From: JAJRXK01 sp964593155
GTDB lineage: Bacteria > Krumholzibacteriota > Krumholzibacteriia > JAJRXK01
DNA length: 21,118 bases
Direction: 5' to 3'
Assembly (NCBI GenBank): GCA_964593155.1
Contig: CAZQHE010000069.1
Span: 1-21,118 of the forward strand
Part shown: piece after piece, positions 7,147-14,090 of the stretch
Position numbering within the stretch: position 1 is the first letter of the stretch
How the letters are laid out: each line of letters starts with the position of its first letter
Program-made: the position numbers and the translations under genes
The notes under the pieces: generated by a model
What the model saw: only the letters and a program-made list of their open reading frames with translations
What the model was told of the DNA's origin: nothing
Database searches by the model: none

Positions 7147-7707
7147 TCAGCCGAAGCGCCGCGCGATCAGGTTCAGGAATTCGGCTCGCGTCGAGGCGTT
7201 GTCGCGGAACTCGCCCACCATCTCGCTGGTGACCGTCAACGAGTTCTGCTTCTCCACGCCACGCATCATCATGCACAGGTGCTGGGCCTCGATGACCACC
7301 GCCACGCCCTTGGGGTTCAGGTGGTCCTGCAGGCACTGCGCGATCTGCGTGGTCAGGTTCTCCTGCACCTGCAGACGTCGCCCGAAGACGTCGACCACCC
7401 GCGCCAGCTTGCTCAGGCCCACGATCTTGCCGTCGGGCAGGTAGGCCACGTGCGCGCGCCCGAAGAAGGGCAGCATGTGGTGCTCGCACAGGCTGTAGAA
7501 GTCGATGTCGCGCACCAGCACCATCTCGCGGTTGTCGCTGTCGAAGACGGCGTCGCCGATCTCGGCCTCGACGTCGCGGTGATAACCCTGGGTGAGGAAC
7601 TTCATCGACGCGGCCACGCGCTCGGGGGTCTTCAACAGACCCTGACGCTCGGGGTCCTCGCCGATCTGCTCGAGCATGGTGCGGATCGCGGACTGCAGGG
7701 GATCCAT
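7147..7707 (-). CDS. folE: GTP cyclohydrolase I FolE
   Basis: Converts GTP to 7,8-dihydroneopterin triphosphate, the entry step to folate, biopterin and deazapurine pathways. The 186-aa product has LLKTPERVAASM (24-35), the zinc site C74 and H77 in SLCEHHMLPF, GLSKLARVVDVFGRRLQVQE (98-116, core of the enzyme) and the third zinc ligand C145 in HLCMMMRGV. All catalytic residues of the zinc-dependent FolE type are present, so it is not the FolE2 type. I chose the ATG at 7707, seven bases after the upstream gene's stop; a longer in-frame start at 7773 would run back into that gene. Third gene of the pterin operon. Confidence 0.95.
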   Translation of the reverse strand: MDPLQSAIRTMLEQIGEDPERQGLLKTPERVAASMKFLTQGYHRDVEAEIGDAVFDSDNREMVLVRDIDFYSLCEHHMLPFFGRAHVAYLPDGKIVGLSKLARVVDVFGRRLQVQENLTTQIAQCLQDHLNPKGVAVVIEAQHLCMMMRGVEKQNSLTVTSEMVGEFRDNASTRAEFLNLIARRFG

Positions 7708-7714
7708 GGTCGAC

Positions 7715-8134
7715 TCAACGGGACGGGGGAGCCGAGACCGCGTCGAACACGTTGCGCGCGGTCTCGTGGACACGGACGCGCACCAGACGCGCCGGTCCGG
7801 TGAAGGCGTCCTCGAGCCATCGGTGATAGACCACGGCGAGATTCTCGCCGGTGGTGACGACGTCGGGGATGACGTCGTTCAGGTCACGGTGATCGCAGCG
7901 GTCGACCACGCGCTCCTCGACGATCCGATCCATGGCCTCGCGCTCGATCACGAGTCCGGTGACGGGGTCGGGAGTGCCCTCGACGGTGACGTCGATCTCG
8001 TAGTTGTGACCGTGACCACCCTCGCGGGAGCACTTGCCGTAGATCTCCCAGTTCTGCTCGGGCGTGTAGTCGGCCACCACCAGGCGGTGCGCCGCCTCGA
8101 AGCGGTAGCGACGCGTCAGACGAACGGTCTTCAC
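7715..8134 (-). CDS. 6-pyruvoyl-tetrahydropterin synthase/QueD family protein, copy 2
   Basis: Member of the T-fold PTPS family, which acts on dihydroneopterin triphosphate to give 6-pyruvoyl-tetrahydropterin (biopterin route) or 6-carboxy-tetrahydropterin (queuosine route, QueD). The 139-aa protein has zinc ligands H16 (FEAAHRL), H41 and H43 (GGHGHNYEI), catalytic C35 (YGKCSREG), the D81-H82 pair (CDHRDLND) and E124 (VHETARN), so it looks catalytically complete. Cys rather than Glu at the catalytic site argues against the PTPS-III folate-bypass type. The start is a GTG overlapping the upstream paralogue's stop (GTGA), so the two are probably coupled. It ends seven bases before folE. The paralogue is clearly diverged, so this is not a recent duplication. 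Exact substrate is not settled by sequence. Confidence 0.88.
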   Translation of the reverse strand: MKTVRLTRRYRFEAAHRLVVADYTPEQNWEIYGKCSREGGHGHNYEIDVTVEGTPDPVTGLVIEREAMDRIVEERVVDRCDHRDLNDVIPDVVTTGENLAVVYHRWLEDAFTGPARLVRVRVHETARNVFDAVSAPPSR

Positions 8135-8571
8135 GACGTGGCACCCTCCAGGTCGACCTCCGCGTACAGATCGGGACCCTCCCAGACCCGGACCGCGGCC
8201 AGGCGGATGCCGAAGCGTTCGAGCGGCTCGGTGATCAGGCCGACCACGTACAGGGCGATGTTCTCGCAGGTGGGGACCACCGTGGCGAAATGCTCCACGT
8301 CGTAGTTCAGGAAGCGGTGGTCGAGGGGTTCGACCACGTGCTCCTTGAGAACCTTGTCGAGGTCGGCCAGGTTCATGACCATGCCAGTGACGGGATCGAC
8401 GGACCCCTCGACGGCCACGTCCACCCGGTAGTCGTGACCGTGCCCGTGGGGACGGTTGCACTTGCCGAACACGCGACGGTTCTCCTCGTCGCTCAGGCGG
8501 TCGCTGTGGTAGCGATGCGCGGCGCTGAAGCGGACGGTGCGCGTGATGCGCACGGTGTCGGACATGGGCAC
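8131..8571 (-). CDS. 6-pyruvoyl-tetrahydropterin synthase family protein, copy 1 (animal-PTS-like)
   Basis: Same T-fold family as its downstream neighbour but strikingly like the eukaryotic biopterin enzyme: it has SDEENRRVFGKCNRPHGHGHD (split: LSDEENRRVFGKC and NRPHGHGHDY), VTGMVMNLADL and PLDHRFLNYDV, each nearly as in human PTS. Zinc ligands are H19, H44 and H46, the catalytic Cys is C38, the D84-H85 pair is present, and E131 matches the pterin-anchoring Glu although the usual ETxxN around it is altered (WEGPD). The 146-aa form starts at a GTG about seven bases after GGGG of an AAAGGGGA ribosome binding site; the ATG two codons later (8565) is an alternative. First gene of the operon with copy 2 and folE, suggesting a pterin product beyond plain folate, perhaps a tetrahydrobiopterin-like cofactor or queuosine precursor. 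Confidence 0.88.
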   Translation of the reverse strand: MPMSDTVRITRTVRFSAAHRYHSDRLSDEENRRVFGKCNRPHGHGHDYRVDVAVEGSVDPVTGMVMNLADLDKVLKEHVVEPLDHRFLNYDVEHFATVVPTCENIALYVVGLITEPLERFGIRLAAVRVWEGPDLYAEVDLEGATS

Positions 8572-8688
8572 GATGCGTCCCCTTTCGATACGGACCGCGG
8601 GTCACGATACCCCGGGACGGGACGACACGCCACGCGGAGACCGGCCGTTGCACTTCACCACCGTTCGCCGCCCACCGCCGGCCGGATG

Positions 8689-8710
8689 CCCGCCGCGACG
8701 CCGCGGCGGG
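8689..8710 (-). terminator. Perfect GC hairpin, possible purN-operon terminator
   Basis: CCCGCCGCG (8689-8697) pairs exactly with CGCGGCGGG (8702-8710) around a 4-base loop ACGC. No T-tract follows on either strand. It lies about 200 bases past purN and 118 bases ahead of the pterin operon. Could be a terminator in a GC-rich genome or a leader structure for the pterin operon. Confidence 0.4.
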
Positions 8711-8750
8711 TCGTTCCGCTCCGTTCCACGTGGTCCCGGGTCGTTCCACG
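8707..8750. repeat. Short direct repeats upstream of the pterin operon
   Basis: CGGGTCGTTCC occurs at 8707-8717 and 8737-8747 (30-base period), and GTTCCACG at 8723-8730 and 8743-8750 (20-base offset). Periods of 20 and 30 bases are near two and three helical turns, as expected of operator sites on one face of DNA. Binding is speculative. Confidence 0.4.
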
Positions 8751-8915
8751 CCGAGGGCCGCGGCACGCCCGTTGCAGCGCCGCGCGGTGAACGCCGGGCG
8801 ATGGCGGTCCGGGGCGACGTTCAGGGTAGCTTGTGCGAGTCGTCCCCCCAGAGAAGGCCAACGCAAGCGTGGGGTCGCTCGGTCCGGCCGTCGACCCGGC
8901 GTTCGAATCCTCCGC

Positions 8916-9530
8916 TCACCCCTCGTCGAGCCGCAACTCCCCCCGGGCGATCCGGTCGATCGTGCGCGGGTAGAGTTCGCACTCCGCCTCGAACACACGA
9001 TCGGCCAGGCTGCGCACGGTGTCGCCGCCGCGCACGGGCACGCGCTGCTGCGCGAGGATCGGCCCGTGGTCGAAGATCGGGTCGACCCGGTGGACGGTGC
9101 AGCCGCTCTCGGTGTCCCCCGACTCGAGGACCGATTCGTGGACGCGATCGCCGTAGTAACCGTCGCCGCCGTGGCGCGGCAGCAACGAAGGGTGGATGTT
9201 GATCACGGGGGTCCCGCGCGAGGGCTCGAGGTCGAGCAGCGCGAGGTAACCGGCCAGGACCACCAGACCGGCATCGTGCTCGTGCACGAACTCCCACATC
9301 GCACGGTCCCGAGCCTTGGTGTCGGGGTAGGCGCTCTTGCGGAACACGGCCATCGGGATCCCGGCGGCGTCGGCGATCTCCAGACCCCGGACCCCGGCCC
9401 GATTGCTCGCGACCGCCACCACGCGGGCGTGCACGCGACCCTCGGCGATCCACCGCAACAGGTTGTCGAGCGTCCGGCCGGAGCCACTCAGCAGAACGGC
9501 CACGCGGAGGGGCCGGGCGGTCTCGTTCAT
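8916..9530 (-). CDS. purN: Phosphoribosylglycinamide formyltransferase PurN
   Basis: Transfers a formyl group from 10-formyl-tetrahydrofolate to GAR, the third step of purine synthesis. The 204-aa protein has an N-terminal VAVLLSGSGRTLDNLL (10-25; SGSGRT replaces the common SGSGTN), ASNRAGVRGLE, VINIHPSLLP with the catalytic Asn and His, and DHGPIL with the catalytic Asp, followed by VFEAECELYP. This is the variant with a YYGDRVHESVL segment found in several phyla. The ATG overlaps the upstream lipoprotein gene's stop (ATGA), so the two are probably coupled. It is the last gene of the purM-to-purN run, separated from purM by a regulator, lnt and the lipoprotein gene. Alternative formyltransferases are unlikely. 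Confidence 0.92.
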   Translation of the reverse strand: MNETARPLRVAVLLSGSGRTLDNLLRWIAEGRVHARVVAVASNRAGVRGLEIADAAGIPMAVFRKSAYPDTKARDRAMWEFVHEHDAGLVVLAGYLALLDLEPSRGTPVINIHPSLLPRHGGDGYYGDRVHESVLESGDTESGCTVHRVDPIFDHGPILAQQRVPVRGGDTVRSLADRVFEAECELYPRTIDRIARGELRLDEG

Positions 9531-11599
9531 CTCTGCAACTCCATGCGCCACGCGCCGCGCCCTTCGATGCGCACGGTGATCTCGCGCCGGCGCGGGTGCG
9601 ACCATACGACATCGACCCCCGGTGCGGCGACGAGCGATGCGTCGACGGCGAACCAGGTCCGGCCCGCGTCCTCGCTCAGGAACACCCAGTCCGGCGCCGC
9701 GGATCGGCCACGGGCCACCGCGACCACCGTCGACGGGTCGTCCGGATGCACCGCCAGGTCGCGGACGTCGCGGTTCGAAAGTCCGAGCGACCGATCGCCC
9801 CAGGCACCGTCGCCGGGTTCCCGGGCGAACACGCCCCACCCCGTCGCGGCGAGCAGCACACCGTTTGCGGCCGCCTCGATCGCGCGGACGTCGACCTGAC
9901 GCTCCGGGGCCACCACGCAGCAGGTGTCCATGGGAGCTCCGTCGAGGTCGGGAAGACCGGTGTTCGAGCCTCGCCACACGGGATCCCCGGCCGGTGCCGT
10001 GTCCAGACGCCAGACCCCGCCGCGGAAGCCGGCCATCCACGTGGAGCCGTCGGCGTCGAGCGCGAAGTCACGGACCTGGGTCACGTAGGGCAGGCCGGAT
10101 TCGGACGTGCCGAAGGGCGTGGTCCGGGGGATCCCCAGCCCGGTGTGGATCCGTTCCCACCGTGCCTCGCCCGGGTCCCAGCGGTAGGGGCCCTCGCCGT
10201 TGTCCCCGCCACTCCAGAGCGTTCCGTCGGCGATCACCTCGAGGGTGATCAGCCCGAAGCGGTCGCCGAGGAAGACCTCGTAGGGCACGAACCCGGCGTT
10301 GCGCGCCACCCACGCCTGGTCGGCCGCGGCGTTCTCGTAGCAGCCGAAACTGGCCTGCAGCAGAACGGTGGGATCGGCGGGATCGGCAGCCAGCGCCCGC
10401 ACGGTCGACGTCGACCACGAGCCACGCGACACGTAGGCGTCGGGATCTCCCGGCGGCCCGACCAGGACCTCGCCGTCGGCCCGCCGGGCCACCGCCAGGC
10501 GGGGTGGGTCGGAGGCGACACGGGCCACCGCGCTCAGGGCACCGCTGGTGCTGTCGAAGGGATGCTGCTCGGTGCCCGTGTCGTCGACGCGCCAGACCGC
10601 GGCCCGCTCGTCGACCGTCCACGCCGCGGCCGATCCCAGGGCCACGGCCGGCACCGCGGCCTCGATCACGGCCCCGGCGCCGGGCTCGAGCGCGCGTGCC
10701 CCCCGGCCACGCGCCACCCGGGACCGCCCGGGCCGGTCGTCGTCGGCGAGGACCACCCACTCGACCCCGTCGGTGCCGGACCGCAGGGCCGCCGCTCGCA
10801 GGTTCCGCGCGGACCACGTGACGAAAGGTTCCTCGCCCCGCCAGATTCCACGATCGGTGGCGAAGACCGGCGCGCCGCCGGACGCCGGATCGAGCGCGAG
10901 CACCGCGCTGCCGTCGACGGCCGCGACCCGCTGCACGACGCCGTCGGCCACCGACCACAGACCCGCACCCCCGTCGGGTCGCACGGCGCCCACCACGAGA
11001 CGGCCGTCGCCGTCGGCGGCGATCCGATCGATCCGTTGGACGGGAGCGTCGAAGGCGACGCGTTCCCAGGCGGCGGCCCCCGGAGCGCGCGCGAACAGCC
11101 CGATGCCCTGGGCGACCAACCACGCGCCGGTGGGCCAGCGCGGCGACGGAGGAGCGATCGCGACGGCATCGACCGTGAACGCCGTCGGGTCGGGCCGCGA
11201 CAGGGCACGAAAGGTGCGCCCTCCGTCGTCACTCGCCCCGAGCGTGGTGAGCACCCCGACCGCACCCGTGAACAGGATCCGGCCTCCTCGCTCGCCCACG
11301 GCCAGCAGGGCCACCCGACCCGTGGTCTCCCGGTCCTCGTTCGGAAGGAAGCCCGCGTGCACGGGCCACCACCGGCGACCGGCCGGATCGAGGCGGTGCA
11401 GGCCCGCGTCGGTGCCCACCCACACGCTCTGCGCGGTCACGGCCAGCGCGGTCCCGCTGCGCCCGAAGCGCGGGCCGGCGGCGGCCTCGACGCCCACGGC
11501 GACGCGGCGGCCGCCGTCGGGCGGGGCCGGTCCCAGGTCCTCGCTGCAGCCGGTCGTCGCGACCGTCAGCGCGAAGAGGAGCGCCAGGGAGTACCGCAT
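9527..11599 (-). CDS. Predicted lipoprotein with beta-propeller (Asp-box) repeats
   Basis: 690-aa exported protein of unknown role. The signal peptide MRYSLALLFALTVATTGC ends at a lipobox-like Cys18 (the -3 residue is Thr, so the lipobox is not ideal); Ser19 is compatible with outer-membrane sorting. The rest is soluble and rich in beta-propeller blade patterns (GLHRLDPAGRRW around 66-77, GVWRLD, GVFAREP) and has two Asp-boxes, SDDGGRTF (123-130) and SEDAGRTW (642-649), as in sialidase-like and photosystem-stability-like propellers. No catalytic residues are recognisable, so ligand binding or scaffolding is more likely than enzymatic action. It starts 15 bases after lnt, whose product would acylate its N-terminus, and overlaps purN by four bases. 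No good Shine-Dalgarno sequence is visible. Confidence 0.85.
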   Translation of the reverse strand: MRYSLALLFALTVATTGCSEDLGPAPPDGGRRVAVGVEAAAGPRFGRSGTALAVTAQSVWVGTDAGLHRLDPAGRRWWPVHAGFLPNEDRETTGRVALLAVGERGGRILFTGAVGVLTTLGASDDGGRTFRALSRPDPTAFTVDAVAIAPPSPRWPTGAWLVAQGIGLFARAPGAAAWERVAFDAPVQRIDRIAADGDGRLVVGAVRPDGGAGLWSVADGVVQRVAAVDGSAVLALDPASGGAPVFATDRGIWRGEEPFVTWSARNLRAAALRSGTDGVEWVVLADDDRPGRSRVARGRGARALEPGAGAVIEAAVPAVALGSAAAWTVDERAAVWRVDDTGTEQHPFDSTSGALSAVARVASDPPRLAVARRADGEVLVGPPGDPDAYVSRGSWSTSTVRALAADPADPTVLLQASFGCYENAAADQAWVARNAGFVPYEVFLGDRFGLITLEVIADGTLWSGGDNGEGPYRWDPGEARWERIHTGLGIPRTTPFGTSESGLPYVTQVRDFALDADGSTWMAGFRGGVWRLDTAPAGDPVWRGSNTGLPDLDGAPMDTCCVVAPERQVDVRAIEAAANGVLLAATGWGVFAREPGDGAWGDRSLGLSNRDVRDLAVHPDDPSTVVAVARGRSAAPDWVFLSEDAGRTWFAVDASLVAAPGVDVVWSHPRRREITVRIEGRGAWRMELQR

Positions 11600-11614
11600 G
11601 CGGGATGACGTCGC

Positions 11615-13216
11615 TCAGCCGCGGCCGGACCCGGTCGAGACGCGACCGACGACGATCAGGAAGAGGAAACCCAGGACGATCATCGCCAGCAGCGGGCGAT
11701 CGCCGTGTCGGGTGTAGAACGATCCACCGGGCCGCGGTGTGACCTCGGCCACGATCAGGTCGCGCTCGAACAGGCCGGTCTTGTCGACGATCTGGCCCGT
11801 GGGCCGGGCCACGAAGCTCACACCGTTGTTCGCCACGCGCACCAGCGGCACCCGGTTCTCGGCCGCCCGCATCACCGCCATCCAGGCGTGCTGGTGCGGC
11901 AGGACCGTGTCGCCGAACCATCCGTCGTTGGTGATGTTCACGAGGAAGCCGGCACCGTTGCGGACCCCCGCGCGCGCCAGGCGCGAGAAGATCGACTCGA
12001 AGCAGATCAACGACGTGAAGCGGTGGTCGTCGACCTGGAAGACCGTGTGCTCGGTCCCCGGCGTCCACTCGGCCTGCCCGAAGTCCACGTCCCCCAACGC
12101 GGGGATCAGGTCCTGGAAGGGCATCCGCTCGCCCAGCGGCAACAGGTGCACCTTGCGGTAGCGCGCGCGGATCGCCCCCTCGTCGTCGATCATGATCGAA
12201 CTGTTGAACGAGTCCAGGTGCCCGTCCTCGTCGACGCGTCGTTCCACGTATCCGGTGTAGACGTAGATCTCCGACTCGCGTGCGAGCTGCCGCACGCGCC
12301 GGTCGTAGATCGGGCGCCGGGGCAGGTCGAAGGGGATCGCCGTCTCGGCCCACACGGCCAGGCGGGCCCCTCGTTCGGCCGCGGCCCGTGTCATGCGGGT
12401 GTAGGGAACGAAGGTCGAGTCGCGCTTGGCCGGATCCCACTTGTCGAACAGGTCGACGTTCGCCTGGACCGCGGCCACGCGCAGCGGATCGCGCTCGTCG
12501 CCCTCGCGCTCGAGCGCTCGCATCGTGAACAATCCGTAGCCGAGGGTTCCGCCGAGCAGGAGCGTGAGCGTGGCGGGAGCCCACCAACGACTGAGCCAGG
12601 CGCGCCCCAGTCCGGGGAACTCACCGCGGATCCCCATCACCGTGAGCACCACGAGGACGTTGACCCAGGCCACGAACAACGAAACGCCGAGCTCGCCCAG
12701 CACTCCCGCGATCTGCACCACCGGCAGCAGGCGCAGCTGGGTCGAACCGAGGGTCAGCCAGGGGAAGCCCATCTCACCGAGACCTCGCACCCACTCGGCC
12801 ACGACCCAGACGCCCGGGAACCACCAGACGGCCTGGGCACCGATCCGCCGACGGATCCTTCCGAGGATCCAGAACACCACCAGGTCCGGGATCATGGAGT
12901 AGAGCACGAGCAACGACAGCAGGAGCGGCATCGCCCACTTGAAGGTGAGCGGCGACGCGTCGCCCAGCAGGAGCAGCCAGTGCAGCTCGATGGTGTGGTG
13001 CGTCAGACCGAACGACAGCAAGAGCGCCGGCAGGTGCACGTCGCGTCCCGCCTGGATGCGCGACGGGGCGAAGAACACCCACAGCACGGGAACGAGGGCG
13101 ACCAGCGCGAGCGGTCCCAGCCACGAGGGCGGGGACGCGACGCCGAGCGCCGTGCCCGAGATCAGACCGGCGCGCACCTCGTCGCGCGACAGGACTCGAC
13201 GGAGGAATGCCAGCAT
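11615..13216 (-). CDS. lnt: Apolipoprotein N-acyltransferase Lnt
   Basis: Inner-membrane enzyme that adds the third acyl chain to the N-terminal Cys of lipoproteins, the last maturation step in Gram-negatives. The 533-aa protein has an N-terminal membrane region of several helices (about residues 15-230) with the family's PPSWLGPLALVALVPVLW segment, then a nitrilase-like periplasmic domain. The catalytic triad is E291 (VWAETAIPF), K355 (KVHLLPLGE) and C405 (LICFES), equivalent to E267, K335 and C387 in E. coli. NITNDGWFGD and RVANNGVSF are also family motifs. A final helix lies near 505-525. The ATG has a modest GGAAAGAG upstream. It is followed 15 bases later by a gene for a lipoprotein, a probable substrate. 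Confidence 0.95.
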   Translation of the reverse strand: MLAFLRRVLSRDEVRAGLISGTALGVASPPSWLGPLALVALVPVLWVFFAPSRIQAGRDVHLPALLLSFGLTHHTIELHWLLLLGDASPLTFKWAMPLLLSLLVLYSMIPDLVVFWILGRIRRRIGAQAVWWFPGVWVVAEWVRGLGEMGFPWLTLGSTQLRLLPVVQIAGVLGELGVSLFVAWVNVLVVLTVMGIRGEFPGLGRAWLSRWWAPATLTLLLGGTLGYGLFTMRALEREGDERDPLRVAAVQANVDLFDKWDPAKRDSTFVPYTRMTRAAAERGARLAVWAETAIPFDLPRRPIYDRRVRQLARESEIYVYTGYVERRVDEDGHLDSFNSSIMIDDEGAIRARYRKVHLLPLGERMPFQDLIPALGDVDFGQAEWTPGTEHTVFQVDDHRFTSLICFESIFSRLARAGVRNGAGFLVNITNDGWFGDTVLPHQHAWMAVMRAAENRVPLVRVANNGVSFVARPTGQIVDKTGLFERDLIVAEVTPRPGGSFYTRHGDRPLLAMIVLGFLFLIVVGRVSTGSGRG

Positions 13217-13268
13217 GGCTCTTTCCGGAAGAAGGGGCCGCCTCGGTGTCCGGGTGGGGTGAACCTAG

Positions 13269-14012
13269 TCAGCCCGCGTCGCCCTGTCGAGACCGCCTTC
13301 GCACCGCGATCAATCCGTGGCGGCGGAGCTTCCGGTACAGACCCTGGCGGCTCAGGGCGAGTTCCCTGGCCGCCCGACTCTTGTTGCCGTCGGCCGCCCG
13401 CAGGGCCCGCAGCAGCAGCTCGCGCTCGACCCGGGCCAGGGAGGCGGCAAGGGAACGGTCCTCGGGCTCGGCGTCGGGGCCATCGGCGGCCCTGGTCGCC
13501 GCATCCGGCTGCGTTCCGAGGGTCATCCAGACGGGCGGGGCCAGAGTACGTCCGAGCGCCTCCATGCCCGCCTCGGCGACGCGCCGCCGCACGTCGCCCG
13601 GGTCACGGTGGTTGCGGCACCAGGCGACGAAGAACACGCTCGGCCAGCGGTCCGAGGGCAGGGGCCAGCCGCCGATCCACGCCAGCGGCGGCCGGGCACG
13701 CTCGACGGGACGACCGACCCGCACCAGTTCGTCGAGGACGTCGACGGGCGTGCCCGCACCCGGGACCTGGTTCCGGCCGTCGGGCCCGCACTGGGCCAGC
13801 AGCTCCAGCGCCGGGGCGTGGTCCACGGGCCCGGGACGGCGCCGGGCCACCGCGGCGTGTTCGGCTCCGAGTGCCTGACGCACGGCGTCGAGGCGTGCAC
13901 GCAGTTCCTCGGGGTCGGGAAGGGGCAGGGGCGACGGCGTGGCATCGAAGTGCATGGCGAGATCGGAGGCGTTCCCGGTTCGGCACCCGGGCCCCCGCAA
14001 GGAACGCACCAT
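13269..14012 (-). CDS. Regulator with C-terminal Fis-type helix-turn-helix
   Basis: 247-aa putative DNA-binding regulator. The C-terminus (about 193-233, LARVERELLLRALRAADGNK then SRAARELALSRQGLYRKLRR) is a Fis/NtrC-type helix-turn-helix. The N-terminal 160 residues look like a GAF-type sensor fold (alternating helices and strands, WPSVFFVAWCRNH at 123-135), but no ligand residues can be identified and this is inference. It has no AAA+ domain, so it is not a full sigma54 activator. The start is uncertain: ATG at 14012 or at 13955 (228 aa); neither has a good ribosome binding site. It lies 77 bases after purM, behind a hairpin, and 52 bases before lnt, so it may control the neighbouring purine/lipoprotein genes. 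Confidence 0.7.
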   Translation of the reverse strand: MVRSLRGPGCRTGNASDLAMHFDATPSPLPLPDPEELRARLDAVRQALGAEHAAVARRRPGPVDHAPALELLAQCGPDGRNQVPGAGTPVDVLDELVRVGRPVERARPPLAWIGGWPLPSDRWPSVFFVAWCRNHRDPGDVRRRVAEAGMEALGRTLAPPVWMTLGTQPDAATRAADGPDAEPEDRSLAASLARVERELLLRALRAADGNKSRAARELALSRQGLYRKLRRHGLIAVRRRSRQGDAG

Positions 14013-14057
14013 CTCGAGACCGGTGGCCCGGTGCGTCGAGAGGGCCCGCGGACGAGA

Positions 14058-14090
14058 GGTGTCCGTCCCGGAATCGGGACACGGGACACC
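14058..14090 (-). terminator. Bulged hairpin at the purM stop codon
   Basis: GGTGTCC (14058-14064) pairs with GGACACC (14084-14090) and GTCCCG (14065-14070) with CGGGAC (14075-14080), giving 13 base pairs, a 4-base loop and a 3-base bulge (14081-14083). Its outer arm touches the purM stop codon. On the minus strand no T-tract follows, so it may be a partial terminator, an RNA-processing site or an operator. Confidence 0.5.

Larger units (their letters stand above)
8572..8915. other. 344-base non-coding interval between purN and the pterin operon
   Basis: No convincing gene on either strand. On the minus strand it must hold the end of the purN transcript and the start of the pterin operon. 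Visible: the inverted repeat GGGTCG (8872-8877)/CGACCC (8892-8897) near the purN stop, a perfect GC hairpin (8689-8710), short direct repeats (8707-8750), and a weak -10-like TATCGT (8609-8604, minus) about 33 bases ahead of the first gene, with no good -35. No riboswitch that I recognise. Confidence 0.6.

Noticed and set aside
7708..7773. Longer FolE form starting at 7773
   Set aside because: It would overlap the upstream PTPS gene by about 59 bases and adds an Arg/Ser/Thr/Pro-rich stretch with no FolE similarity.
8898..8920. tRNA-like 3' end on the plus strand (GTTCGAATCC, then CTCCGCTCACC)
   Set aside because: The T-arm stem does not pair (two C-C mismatches), no matching 5' acceptor or anticodon arm is found within 100 bases, and the end overlaps the purN stop. 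No tmRNA 5' end is found upstream either.
9596..11608. 670-codon open frame on the plus strand opposite the lipoprotein gene
   Set aside because: No domain, no ribosome binding site, and the opposing frame has a signal peptide and propeller repeats.
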